Shown: positions 24,737-33,224, numbered from the stretch's first letter. The stretch is 34,408 nt of DNA from Candidatus Latescibacterota bacterium (GCA_009691525.1 SICG01000029.1:1-34408); one strand, 5' to 3'. Made by a program: numbers and translations. Notes: generated by a model from the sequence alone, not told the origin.

Positions 24737-26644
24737 TTACTTCAGTAACGTGATTCTCTTGGTCTCCCGAAACTCCGGGGTCGTGAGCGTATACAGGTAG
24801 GTCCCTGTCGACACCTGCTGACCCTGTTCATCCAGGGCGTCCCAGACTGTCCGGTAGGATCCAGGGGCTAGGGGCTGGTCAACCAGCGTCTTCACCTTCT
24901 GACCAGTGGTGTTGTAGATCTCCAGCCGCGCGTACGTGGCCTGCGCGACCTCGAATTCGATGGTCGTGGAAGGGTTGAAGGGGTTGGGACTCGCGTCCTT
25001 CAACGAGAATCTCCGGGGGGTCACCGCGGTCTCAAGTTCCTCGACTGCGGTAGACACATCGGAGCCGATAACCGCCTTGGCGATGTCGAAAGGAACGTGG
25101 CCAAGCGCGATGGCGGTCGGAGCCTTGTCGCGGATCTCCTGGGTGGTCGGATTGGAGCTGCCAGTGACGAAGTAGAACCCGTCGTAGGCGCTCCCATCCT
25201 GAATGATGAAGTTGCCTGTCTGCCAGGGAGACTGGTTGCCAGCCTTGGTGAGCCTGACATGCATGATCCCAGCGCCGTCGGGCCCAATGATCGCGCCGAA
25301 ACTGTCGTTGTCCGGCCCGATCTCGGCGATAGCGGAGAAGCCGGCAGCCGCGTCGGTGCTGCCAACTGGCACACCCCAGATGGTCTGGACCCCCTGCTGC
25401 TGGGGCGCCATACCCAGCGCGTCGGCCGTGGGCGGAGAGATGGAATCGCCAAAACCGTCGCCATTGTTGTTGATCCATATCGGGTTGCCACCGTAGCCGA
25501 CCTTCATGAAGAGGCCGAAGTCTGCCCCTCCATCCGGTCCCTGGGCATCGGCACCCGTACCCCAACCGCCGTTGCCGAGCCAGCAACCGTATTCGTCGGT
25601 ATAGAGCACGGCTGGCCCGTTGGAACCCACCACGAGATTCCCATCCTTGTTGACCCCTTCGACATTGAACCACTCAGACACATCGAGGGTCCCCAAGGTC
25701 TTGCCGCTCATCTTGTCCAAGACGATGAGTTCGCTCTGGGGTGGATCCTGGCCCCAGTCACCGTGGGTGATGTAGAGCTTCCCGTAGGCCTCGCGGATGC
25801 TCTGGAACTTCGGGGCATTGCTGGTGATATCCGCGGCCGGCCTGATCCCGGTTCCCTCCGGCCCGAATTCCCGCACCGGCTCGAAGCTCGATCCGTCTTT
25901 GAAGCGGAACTTTGCGACTCCTCCTGCATAAACGCTGGCCAGGTAGCCGATGTTGGGGTCCTCGCTGTCAGTTGCGTACGAAAGCCCCAGATTGGGGAAC
26001 TGTTCGTAGACCGGGGTGGTGGTCTTGAGGACCGGATCCTGGAGCCAGTTCTGCGCCCCGATCTGGTACCGCATGATCCCGGCGCCGTTCTGTATTGACA
26101 GGGTGTACTGCCCCTTCCGCGGATAGTTGGCATCGACAGACACCCGGCCATAACCGTTGCCGCTGCCTCCCCCTGGCCCAATGATGTTGGTGTCGTCCAG
26201 GTCGTTGAGTCCAACCAAATACAGAGAGTAGTTTCCCGGTGCCACCCGGTTGCCCTGCGTATCCTTGCCGTCCCAAGTCACCGTGTGGGAGCCCGCCTCA
26301 AATTGCCCCTTGTCCACTACGGTTACCATGTTGGGAAGTCCGGGCGCTCTCCACAGAGCACCCTGTGGAGCGATCGGCGAGGTCGGGCCGCCATTGCCGC
26401 CGGTGGTCTTTTGGTCTTTGGTATATACGACCAGCCAAAGGTGGGCCCGGCTGTTATTGAGGGTGAAGGGGATGGTTGCACTGCCGTTAAAATCGTAGCG
26501 GACATCGGCCACGTCGATTTGCAGCACCGTCGGAGGTTCGCTCTTGACAAAGGCGTAATTGGGATCTCCGGGAACTGCAAAGAGCATCGTCGACCAAAGG
26601 CCCAGGCCTGCTAGCCCAACAACCAACTGTCTGATACACTTCAT
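24737..26644 (-). CDS. Secreted surface protein with FlgD-like C-terminal sorting domain
   Basis: A 635-residue exported protein with signal region CIRQLVVGLAGLGLWSTMLF. The N-terminal part holds a FlgD-Ig-like unit (HTVTWDGKDTQGNRVAPGNY) and the middle is Gly- and Asn-rich with beta-propeller-like strands (LIVLDKMSGKTLGTLDVSEW). The C-terminus is the classical type IX/FCB-style ending: SPNPFNPSTTIEFEV, then YNTTGQKVKTLVDQPLAPGS, YRTVWDALDEQGQQVSTGTY and a basic tail RETKRITLLK. The ATG at 26644 follows AAGGAGG by eight bases. A strong terminator follows the gene, so it may be the most abundant product of the cluster, perhaps a surface layer or adhesive protein. The central part is not recognised. 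Confidence 0.82.
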   Translation of the reverse strand: MKCIRQLVVGLAGLGLWSTMLFAVPGDPNYAFVKSEPPTVLQIDVADVRYDFNGSATIPFTLNNSRAHLWLVVYTKDQKTTGGNGGPTSPIAPQGALWRAPGLPNMVTVVDKGQFEAGSHTVTWDGKDTQGNRVAPGNYSLYLVGLNDLDDTNIIGPGGGSGNGYGRVSVDANYPRKGQYTLSIQNGAGIMRYQIGAQNWLQDPVLKTTTPVYEQFPNLGLSYATDSEDPNIGYLASVYAGGVAKFRFKDGSSFEPVREFGPEGTGIRPAADITSNAPKFQSIREAYGKLYITHGDWGQDPPQSELIVLDKMSGKTLGTLDVSEWFNVEGVNKDGNLVVGSNGPAVLYTDEYGCWLGNGGWGTGADAQGPDGGADFGLFMKVGYGGNPIWINNNGDGFGDSISPPTADALGMAPQQQGVQTIWGVPVGSTDAAAGFSAIAEIGPDNDSFGAIIGPDGAGIMHVRLTKAGNQSPWQTGNFIIQDGSAYDGFYFVTGSSNPTTQEIRDKAPTAIALGHVPFDIAKAVIGSDVSTAVEELETAVTPRRFSLKDASPNPFNPSTTIEFEVAQATYARLEIYNTTGQKVKTLVDQPLAPGSYRTVWDALDEQGQQVSTGTYLYTLTTPEFRETKRITLLK

Positions 26645-26787
26645 GATTCGTTCCTCCTTAGGCCGGGGAAAGCCCATGGCTTTTCGCCGGCCAGATCTAT
26701 GGGCTTACTCGCTATGGCCCCTACCTCCCTTCCCTGGAACCGCAAATCCGAGGGTCGAGGCATCACCTCCTCTCGACAAAAAAAAGG

Positions 26788-26796
26788 GTTATACCA
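26788..26796 (-). promoter_or_regulatory. Possible extended -10 promoter for the long cluster
   Basis: On the minus strand TGGTATAAC resembles an extended -10 element (TGnTATAAT) with no good -35 match. Transcription would begin near 26780, leaving a leader of about 135 bases before the first surface-protein gene. It overlaps the stop codon of the decayed regulator gene. The leader contains an imperfect hairpin near 26756-26779. Confidence 0.3.
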
Positions 26797-27415
26797 TGGC
26801 GGCTTTGGCGTTCTTGGCGCCACAAGATCCGCGCACCACAAGTTCGACGTCCGACGTCTCGTGTTGCCAGATATTCGCACTCAAACTGCCATCGATTCGC
26901 TTCAGCAGGATATCCAGCGCCCTATCGGCCATGGCCCCAAAGTCATATCGCCAAAATCACCCGTAGAAAAGCTAGTAGAGCCGCGTTTTTATATAGCGCA
27001 GTTGTCTGTCAGGATCATTTTGCGCTCCACAGACCAAGAGATGCCAACCCGTGAGATTTCGTGTTTCTAACGCCCTGTTTAGGTGGGCGACCAGTTCGGA
27101 AGAGATCCCGCTAATCAGGGTCTGCCCAATAAAGCCGATCAACCCCGAGGTCTCCGTCGCGACGAAAGTCCCTTTGCCCTGCCTCCTGGCCAACAAGCCC
27201 GCATAGACCAACGTGTCAAAAACTCGGCGGACGGTCATGCGGCTTATCTTGAGTTGTTTTGCCAGGGCGTTCTCAGAAGGAAGGGGATCGCCCGGCGCCA
27301 GCTTCCCTGTAGCGATGTTTTCTGAAAAAAAGGCCGCCAACTGGTCGTGAATGGATACCACGCTATTCACCTTCAGTTCAAATTCCAACGCAGGTTCTGA
27401 CCCCGACAAGAACAT
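26789..27415 (-). pseudogene. GntR/LacI-type transcriptional regulator, internally deleted
   Basis: The N-terminal part is a winged helix-turn-helix domain of the GntR family (SVVSIHDQLAAFFSENIATG; LPSENALAKQLKISRMTVRR; GLLARRQGKGTFV), followed by the start of a LacI-like sugar-binding domain (GLIGFIGQTLISGISSELVA, then NDPDRQLRYI). That frame stops at 26972. Further on, in other frames, minus-strand codons read YDFGAMADR (from 26947) and then ALDILLKRIDGSLSA and ETSDVELVVRGSCG, stopping at 26789; this is the normal C-terminal end of a LacI-type sensor. About 160 sensor residues are missing and at least one frameshift is present. Such AraR-like proteins sense sugars. The ATG at 27415 has AGG nine bases upstream; an ATG at 27481 lacks a ribosome site. 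The remaining DNA-binding half (about 148 residues) could still be made. Confidence 0.75.
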
Positions 27416-27462
27416 CAACCTCAACCTATAAGTTGTTATTTTTATTCGTTGTAAAATAAAAT

Positions 27463-27476
27463 AAGTACATGTATTT
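27463..27476. promoter_or_regulatory. Candidate operator for the GntR-type regulator
   Basis: The palindrome TACATGTA (27466-27473) lies in an A/T-rich arm (AAG upstream, TTT downstream) just downstream of the promoter of the regulator gene, and part of it recurs as TACATG a few bases nearer the promoter. The size, symmetry and A+T-rich flanks suit a GntR/AraR-type site, suggesting autoregulation. No matching copy was seen upstream of the long cluster. Confidence 0.35.
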
Positions 27477-27493
27477 ACCATGTAATTGCGGCT

Positions 27494-27522
27494 ATGGTAC
27501 GCAAATAATTGGAGGTTGTCAA
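27494..27522 (-). promoter_or_regulatory. Sigma-70-type promoter of the regulator gene
   Basis: On the minus strand a perfect TTGACA (27522-27517) is followed after exactly 17 bases by TACCAT (27499-27494), four of six matches to the -10 consensus. Transcription would start near 27487, giving a leader of about 70 bases to the regulator ATG at 27415 and placing the TACATGTA palindrome just downstream of the start site. Nothing else is seen in the 160 bases between this operon and the ABC gene. Confidence 0.5.
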
Positions 27523-27641
27523 ATATTGTAACGGGGGGCGTTCTGCTAGGAAAAAGACGAAGATCCTCGGAAGCGGTGCCGGGATCAGGTTAGAGAAAAG
27601 GGGTTGGAGGGTGGCCTGCCAGCAGACCTGCTTGGCCTCGC

Positions 27642-28868
27642 CTACCCGACACTCTTGCGGAAACGCATCACACTGAAGGAGAAGATCACCACCCCAAAGA
27701 GGGCCATCGGCACCGCTTCACCCAGCAGGAGTTCGAGGGAGGAGCCCTTCTGGAAGAGGTCGCGGGTGATGGCCATGAAATAGCGCATGGGGTTGAGGTA
27801 GGTCAGCTTTTGCAGCAGGGGCGGCATGTTGTCGATGGGGATGAAAAAGCCACCCATCAGCACCATAAACACCATGAAGAACCAGGCGATGAACATGGCC
27901 TGCTGCTGGGAGCGGGCCACCGTGGAGACAAAGATGCCTAAGCCCAGGGTAGTGAACAGGTACACGAAGGCCAGACCGGCCAAGAGCGCATAGCTGCCCG
28001 CCATGGCAATGTGAAAGAAATACACCGCCGCCGCCGTGACCAGGGCCAGCTCGGCGGCGGAGAGTACCAGGAAGGGGATCAGCTTGCCCAGCAAGAGCTG
28101 GTACTTGGTCAGGGGGGTGACCATCAGCTGCTCCAAGGTGCCGATCTCCTGCTCGCGCACCAGGCTCAGGCTGGAGAGCATCATCGGCAGCAGGGTGAGC
28201 AGCACCACCACGATGCCGGGGACCATGTACTGCCGGCTGCTCAATTCTGGATTGTACCACATCTGCTCTTCCATACGGGTCAGGTGCAGGCCCACCGGCA
28301 CCAGGCCCCACTCCTGGGCCCAGGCCTGACCGAAACCCGTCAACACCCCGCGCGCATAACCCAGGGCCACCCCGGAGGTGGGCTCGTCGAGGAAGAGGAT
28401 GGGCGGTTCGTGCAGCAGGGCGCAGCCCAGGGCCAGCCGCTGCCTGAAGCCCAGGGGCAGGGCACCGGCCAGGTCTCCTACGTGGGTTGCTAGCCCGAAC
28501 TCGGCGCAGATCTCCTCCTGGCGCCGGCGGCGGCGCTGCCGCTCCAGGCCGTAGACCCCGCCAAAAAATTCGAGGTTCTCGGCCATGCTGAGATCCTCGT
28601 ACAGCGAGAATCGCTGCCTCATGTAGCCGATGCGGCGTTTGATCTCTTCGCTCTGTTGGTACACGTCCAGGCCCGCCACCCAGGCCTGCCCCCCCGAGGG
28701 CCGCAGCAGGCCGCAGAGCATGCGAATCACGGTGGTCTTCCCGGCTCCGTTGGCGCCCAGAAAACCGAAGATCTCCCCCTGGGCCACTTCGATACTGACC
28801 TTGTCCACGGCCACAAAGCGGCCAAAGTTGCGGCTCAACTCCTGGGTCTTCAGGGCCGGGGTGTTCAT
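27642..28868 (-). pseudogene. Chimeric ABC ATPase / ABC-2 permease gene made by an internal deletion
   Basis: One open frame of 408 codons joins two partial proteins. Residues 1 to about 166 are an ABC ATPase with Walker A (GANGAGKT, 38-45), a signature of the LPLGFRQRL type usual in this subfamily, and Walker B (PPILFLDEPTSGV). Instead of the D-loop and switch histidine the frame passes at about 28368 into ALGYARGVLTGF, the periplasmic part of a YhhJ-type ABC-2 permease, with MWYNPELSSRQYMVPG, REQEIGTLEQLMVTPL and about five membrane segments to the end. The ATPase C-terminus and the permease N-terminal span are absent. RbbA-type proteins fuse ATPase and permease naturally but keep both whole. 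The start at 28868 overlaps the previous stop (ATGA). Probably non-functional, though still open. Confidence 0.75.
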
Positions 28869-29785
28869 CCCGGGTCCCTGGCCAGTTCCATAAACACGTC
28901 CTCCATGCTGGGCGGCTGGACCTGCCACTGCTGCAAGCGTCCGCCGGCCTGGCGCTGCCACCCCTCCCAATCGGCCGGGGCAGGGGCCTGGCGGAAGCTG
29001 ACGTGCAGGCAATCGCCAAAGGCCTGGGTGTCCCAGACCAGGGGTAGGCTCTTGAAAAAGGTCTGCAACACGGGCAACTCGGCACCACTGACCCGGTACA
29101 GGGGATAGGGGAAAGCACCCCGCACCTGGTCGGGCGGACCCAGGGCGGCGATCTGCCCGTGGTGCATCAGGGCCACCCGCTGGCACAGGTCGGCCTCATC
29201 CATGTACGCGGTGGAGACCAGGATATTCACCCCGTCCTGGTGCAGGGCGCGCAGGATCTCCCAGAATTCCTGGCGAGAGACCGGGTCCACGCCAAAGGTG
29301 GGCTCGTCCAGCACCAACAACTCGGGGGTGTGGATCAGGGCGCAGGAAAGGGCCAGCTTCTGTTTCATGCCCCCGGAGAGGGCACCGGCCTTGCGTTTTT
29401 TGAAGGGCGATAGCCGCGAGAAGGCGTAGAGCCGCGCCAGCCTTTCCTCCTGCTGGCCGGGGGGTACCTCAAAGAGGTCGGCGAAGAAACGCAGATTCTG
29501 CTCCACTGACAAATCGGCGTACAGGGAGAAACGCTGCGGCATGTACCCCAGCCGCGCCCGGATTACCGCCCGTTCCCGCATCACATCCATACCCAGCACC
29601 ACCACCTGGCCCGCGTCGGCCTCCAGCAGAGTGCAGATCATACGCATCAAGGTCGTCTTCCCGGCCCCGTCCGGGCCGATCAGCCCGAACAACTCACCCT
29701 TTTCCACTGTTAGCGATACCCCCCGTACTGCCTCCACCCGGCCATAACGCTTGGCGCAGGCTTCGAGCCGGAGGGCCTCGCTCAC
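28865..29785 (-). CDS. ABC transporter ATP-binding protein, drug/antibiotic efflux type
   Basis: A complete 306-residue ATPase: Walker A GPDGAGKT (37-44), Q-loop region YMPQRFSLYADLSVEQNL, signature LSGGMKQKL, Walker B LLVLDEPTFGVDP, and switch histidine region replaced by VSTAYMDEADLC, the usual form in this subfamily. It corresponds to the first ATPase of HlyD-ABC-ABC-permease export systems (YhiI/RbbA/YhhJ type), which with a TolC protein export hydrophobic compounds. The GTG at 29785 overlaps the HlyD stop (GTGA) and follows GGAGGT by six bases. Its intended partner ATPase and permease survive only as a chimera, so this subunit may lack a working partner. Confidence 0.88.
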   Translation of the reverse strand: MSEALRLEACAKRYGRVEAVRGVSLTVEKGELFGLIGPDGAGKTTLMRMICTLLEADAGQVVVLGMDVMRERAVIRARLGYMPQRFSLYADLSVEQNLRFFADLFEVPPGQQEERLARLYAFSRLSPFKKRKAGALSGGMKQKLALSCALIHTPELLVLDEPTFGVDPVSRQEFWEILRALHQDGVNILVSTAYMDEADLCQRVALMHHGQIAALGPPDQVRGAFPYPLYRVSGAELPVLQTFFKSLPLVWDTQAFGDCLHVSFRQAPAPADWEGWQRQAGGRLQQWQVQPPSMEDVFMELARDPG

Positions 29786-30509
29786 AGCTCGACCTCCACC
29801 GGCATGCCGTGTTTGAGCACTCCCTCTGGATTGGCCACCAGCACCTTGACGGCGTAGACCAGGGCAGCGCGCGTCTCCGGGGTGAGGATGGTCTTGGGCG
29901 TAAACTCGGCCCGCTCGCTCACCCAGATCACCTGGCCGGGCAGGACCGCCTCCCCCGGCTCAAAGTAGCGGCTGGCCACCATCCCGCCCACCGGGGCCAG
30001 GATCACGGCGTCGGCCTCCTTTTTGCGGATCAGTTCCAATTGTATCAGGAGTTGCTTGTCCTTGGCTTCTAACACGCGGAGCTGCTGCCCGGCACTCTGG
30101 CGGGCCGAGCTGGCCAACTCCACCTGGTGGTGCAGATCGTCAGCGTTCTGCCTGGGCAGGGCCTGGTCCTCGGCCAGGGCGCGAATGCGTCCCGCCTTTT
30201 GCTGGGCGTAATCGAGGTCGGTGCCGGTGCGCGCCAGCGCGGTGGCGGCGATCTCCGCCGGACGGCCAGTTCCTCGCGGCCGGCCTCCACCTGCCTGGCC
30301 TGGATCGCCAGTTCGAGGGTGTCCACCAGTGCCAGGGTATCCCCCAGTGCCACCACCGCCCCTTCCTCCACGCGCACCTCCAAGAGCCGGCCCCCCAACA
30401 GGGCCGGCACCCTGGTGCTGCGACCCTCCAGCACCCCGGTATAGGTCGTTGATTTGGGTGCCTGCTGGCATGCCAGCAGCAGCACCAGCCCCCACAGCGC
30501 CGCCCTCAT
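29782..30509 (-). pseudogene. HlyD-type membrane fusion lipoprotein, frameshifted
   Basis: The start (ATG at 30509) encodes a lipoprotein signal with lipobox LLAC (Cys14) and the first biotinyl-lipoyl-like half, TGVLEGRSTRVPALLGGRLL to VEEGAVVALGDTLALVDT. Near 30258 the frame must shift by one base to continue with AEIAATALARTGTDLDYAQQ (coiled-coil hairpin), then APVGGMVASRYFEPGEAVLP and HGMPVEVEL. Both parts together would give about 242 residues, somewhat shorter than typical HlyD proteins. The shift sits in the G/C run ccggcgg, so it could be a real one-base loss or a sequencing error. The ATG follows the TolC gene stop without a gap. Confidence 0.75.
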
Positions 30510-31826
30510 TTACTCCTCCTCTTCCGGGGCCAGCTCACCCGTGGAAAAACCCAACTCTAGGCGCAACTGCCGCCACTGGATTCGGCGCTGTTGCAAAGCC
30601 AGTTGGGCGGCGGTCAACGCACTTTCGGCGGTACTCAGGTCCAGCGAGGTGGCCTGGCCCTGGGTGTAGCTTTGGCCCACCAACCGCTCGCGTTCGCGCT
30701 CCTGCTCCACCAGCTGCCGCTGCAACCCAACCTGTTCGGCGGCACTATGCAATTGGGCGTGGACCTCGGCCACCTGCTGGCGAACCTCCAGCCGCAGCTG
30801 CCGGTCCTGCACCTCCAGCCGCCGGCCTTCGAGCCGGGCCTTCTCCACCTGGCGCTGGTCTTGTCCCCAGTCCCACAGTTGCCAGCGGGCGTTCACACCC
30901 ACCGTGTAATACCCCATCCATTCGTCCTTGAAGACATCCACCCCAAGCCGGCCGTAGCGGTACGCGGCGCTGGCGTACACCTGGGGCCGGCGCACCGACT
31001 CCAGGGCGGCGAGACGCCGCGCCTGCGCCTCCCGCAGAGCGGCCAGTTGGCGCAGCTCGGGGCGCTGGCGCAGGGCGGCATCTTGCAAGTGTTCGAGGGT
31101 GTCGGCAGTGAAGGTGTCAGCGGCGGATTCGGTGGCCAGAGCGGGGAGCGGATCTAGATCGAGCAGGCGGCCCAACCGGGAACGCAGGACCTGCTCCAGA
31201 TCGCCCAGTTCCCGGGCCTGGGTATAGAGTTGGAGCCGGCGGTTGGCCACCTCCAGGGTGTCGAAGGGAGTGGCCTGGCTGGCCCCCAACAGGGCCCGGG
31301 CCCGCATCAGGTGCAACCCGGCTCGCTCCATGGCCTCGGCGAGGATCTGCTGCTGGACCTGGTTGAGCTGGATCTGGTAGTAGAGCTGGCCCACCTGGAG
31401 CAGCAGTTGCTGGCTGGCCACCTGCTGCTGGGATTCCTGGGCGCGCAAGAGTTGGAGGGCGGCCTCGCTCTGCTGGCCCAGGCGGCCCCCGGTGTACAGC
31501 GGCTGCTCGACCACGGCCGCCACCTCGTAGCGGCTGCGGGTCCCGGCTGCCAGGCGGCCGACCCCGGGCAGGGTGATGGGCAGCAGGGCCACCTCGGAGG
31601 TGTACCCGTACCCGGCCTGGGTGGAAAAGACCGGGCGTTTTTCAACTTCCTGGATGGCGAGTTCTTCCACTGCCTGCTGTCTGACCAGTTCCTGCTGGGC
31701 CAACCCCAGATTTCGCTGCCGGGCCAGCTTCCAGAGGTCATCCAGGGAGAGGGCTGGGGCCCGGGCCCAGGCAGCAGCGCCCAGAAAACACCAGAACAAA
31801 CCGACGCTCCAGCAGCGGCGCAGCAT
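30510..31826 (-). CDS. TolC-like outer-membrane efflux protein
   Basis: A 438-residue protein with a signal peptide (MLRRCWSVGLFWCFLGAAAW) and the two-fold repeated coiled-coil and strand pattern of outer-membrane efflux proteins: SLDDLWKLARQRNLGLAQQE, RYEVAAVVEQPLYTGGRLGQ, then AALREAQARRLAALESVRRP, GVNARWQLWDWGQDQRQVEK and TSLDLSTAESALTAAQLALQ. Such proteins form the outer-membrane channel for HlyD-ABC export systems. The ATG at 31826 has GGAGGT six bases upstream, in the eighteen-base gap after hemN. It precedes the HlyD-like gene and is intact, although its partners are damaged. Confidence 0.88.
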   Translation of the reverse strand: MLRRCWSVGLFWCFLGAAAWARAPALSLDDLWKLARQRNLGLAQQELVRQQAVEELAIQEVEKRPVFSTQAGYGYTSEVALLPITLPGVGRLAAGTRSRYEVAAVVEQPLYTGGRLGQQSEAALQLLRAQESQQQVASQQLLLQVGQLYYQIQLNQVQQQILAEAMERAGLHLMRARALLGASQATPFDTLEVANRRLQLYTQARELGDLEQVLRSRLGRLLDLDPLPALATESAADTFTADTLEHLQDAALRQRPELRQLAALREAQARRLAALESVRRPQVYASAAYRYGRLGVDVFKDEWMGYYTVGVNARWQLWDWGQDQRQVEKARLEGRRLEVQDRQLRLEVRQQVAEVHAQLHSAAEQVGLQRQLVEQERERERLVGQSYTQGQATSLDLSTAESALTAAQLALQQRRIQWRQLRLELGFSTGELAPEEEE

Positions 31827-31844
31827 CAACTCACCTCCGGGGGT

Positions 31845-33224
31845 TCAGACGGTGCGCGAAAACTGCGGCTTGGCCGGCGGTTTTTCGCGCAGGTGGCGGT
31901 CGAAAAGCATGCAGGTGTTGCGCACAAAGAGCTGGCCAAGAGAGGTCACCTCGATAAACCCCGACCCCAGGCGCACAAAACCATCTGCGGCGGGACCCGC
32001 GGCCAGCTCTCCCAGCTCGCGGGCAAAATACTCGCTGAAGTTCAAGCCGAAACGCGTTTCCACCCCGGCGAAATCGAGGTACAGGTTGCACATCAATTCA
32101 GCGATGACATGCTGGCGCACCTGGTCGTCGTGGCTGAGGGCGTAACCCCGCTCCACCGGCAGCCGGCCCTCATCGATGGCCTGGTAGTAGGTGCTCAGTT
32201 TCTTCTCGTTCTGCACATAGGCCCCCGCCAGCTGGCCGATGGCCGAGATGCCCAGGCCCATCATGCTGGGCGAGCGGTGTACGGTGTAGCCCATGAAATT
32301 GCGGCCCAGGCGGCGCTGGCCCAGGGCCTGGCTCAACTCGTCGGCGGGCAGGGCAAAGTGGTCCATGCCGATCTGCTGGTACCCGGCCCCGGCAAAGGCG
32401 CGCATGGCCTGGAGGAAAAGGGCAAACTTCATCTCACGCGGGGGCAGGGCCTCCACCTCTATGTACTTCTGGTGGCCCCTGATCCAGGGCACGTGGGCAT
32501 AGGAATAGAGGGCCACCCGGTCGGGCCGCATCTCGAGGACACTGGCCAGATTTCGGGCAAAACCTTCGGGGGTCTGTTTGGGCAGGCCGTAGATGAGGTC
32601 GAAGTTGATGGAGGGAAAGCCCCGCTGCCGGCAATAGGCGTACAACTCGCGGGTGGAAGCCTCGTCCTGGTTGCGGTCGATGGCCACCTGCACCTCGGGG
32701 GTGAAGTCCTGGACCCCCATGCTCAAGCGGTTAAATCCCACCTCTAACAGGGCATCGATGTGTTCGTGGGTGGTCACCCGGGGGTCCACCTCAATGGCCA
32801 CTTCTGCCCCGGGCTCGATGTCGAAACGGGCGCGGACCAGGGCGTGCAGATGCCGGATCTGGTCTGGGTTGTAGTAGGTAGGGGTGCCCCCGCCCCAGTG
32901 GTACTGGATGACCTTGGGTCGGGAGGCCAGGTGGCCGCAGACCAGGTCCATCTCGCGTTCGAGGTACTCGAGGTAGCGCCCTGCCACCTCCCGCTTGTGG
33001 GTGATCACCACATGGCAGCCACAGAAATTGCAGCGGTGCTCACAGAAGGGCAGGTGGAGGTACAGGGAAAGCCCCTGATCCAGCGGCAGTTGGCCCAGAC
33101 AAGCCGCGTAGTCCACCGCCCCGAAGCCCGCGTGGAACTCGACGGCGGTGGGATAGGAGGTATAGCGGGGGCCGGGGCGGTCGTAGCGCTGCAGCAACTG
33201 GGGGTCAACTTGGATACTCACCAT
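31845..33224 (-). CDS. hemN: Oxygen-independent coproporphyrinogen III dehydrogenase (radical SAM)
   Basis: A 459-residue protein, close to the length of E. coli HemN, which decarboxylates two propionates of coproporphyrinogen III to give protoporphyrinogen IX under anaerobic conditions. The N-terminus has the HemN landmark YDRPGPRYTSYPTAVEF; the radical-SAM cysteines lie in CEHRCNFCGC (Cys61, 65, 68, with Cys70 following as in HemN), and SAM-binding HWGGGTPTYY and SMGVQDFTPEVQ follow. The C-terminal HemN domain is complete. The ATG at 33224 follows GAGGT by six bases. It opens the operon with the efflux genes; no functional link to them is clear, and co-transcription may be only positional. 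Confidence 0.93.
   Translation of the reverse strand: MVSIQVDPQLLQRYDRPGPRYTSYPTAVEFHAGFGAVDYAACLGQLPLDQGLSLYLHLPFCEHRCNFCGCHVVITHKREVAGRYLEYLEREMDLVCGHLASRPKVIQYHWGGGTPTYYNPDQIRHLHALVRARFDIEPGAEVAIEVDPRVTTHEHIDALLEVGFNRLSMGVQDFTPEVQVAIDRNQDEASTRELYAYCRQRGFPSINFDLIYGLPKQTPEGFARNLASVLEMRPDRVALYSYAHVPWIRGHQKYIEVEALPPREMKFALFLQAMRAFAGAGYQQIGMDHFALPADELSQALGQRRLGRNFMGYTVHRSPSMMGLGISAIGQLAGAYVQNEKKLSTYYQAIDEGRLPVERGYALSHDDQVRQHVIAELMCNLYLDFAGVETRFGLNFSEYFARELGELAAGPAADGFVRLGSGFIEVTSLGQLFVRNTCMLFDRHLREKPPAKPQFSRTV

Noticed and set aside
26645-26760. Riboswitch in the leader of the cluster
   Set aside because: The segment GGCCGGCGAAAAGCC with a nearby CCGGCC recalled a cyclic-di-GMP riboswitch, but the conserved core and tetraloop receptor of that class are not present.
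26756-26796. Hairpin next to eight T residues upstream of the cluster, considered as a terminator
   Set aside because: On the minus strand the T-run precedes the hairpin instead of following it, and on the plus strand the hairpin is followed by A residues, so neither strand forms an intrinsic terminator.
1419-27695. The cluster as an integrase-borne island with attachment-site duplications
   Set aside because: The repeated permease end is only 48/54 identical, with mostly synonymous or conservative changes, and no integrase or tRNA is visible. It is kept only as an alternative within a finding.
27642-28868. A natural RbbA-like ATPase-permease fusion protein
   Set aside because: RbbA-type fusions keep complete domains; here the ATPase ends right after Walker B and the permease lacks its first span, so a deletion is the better explanation.
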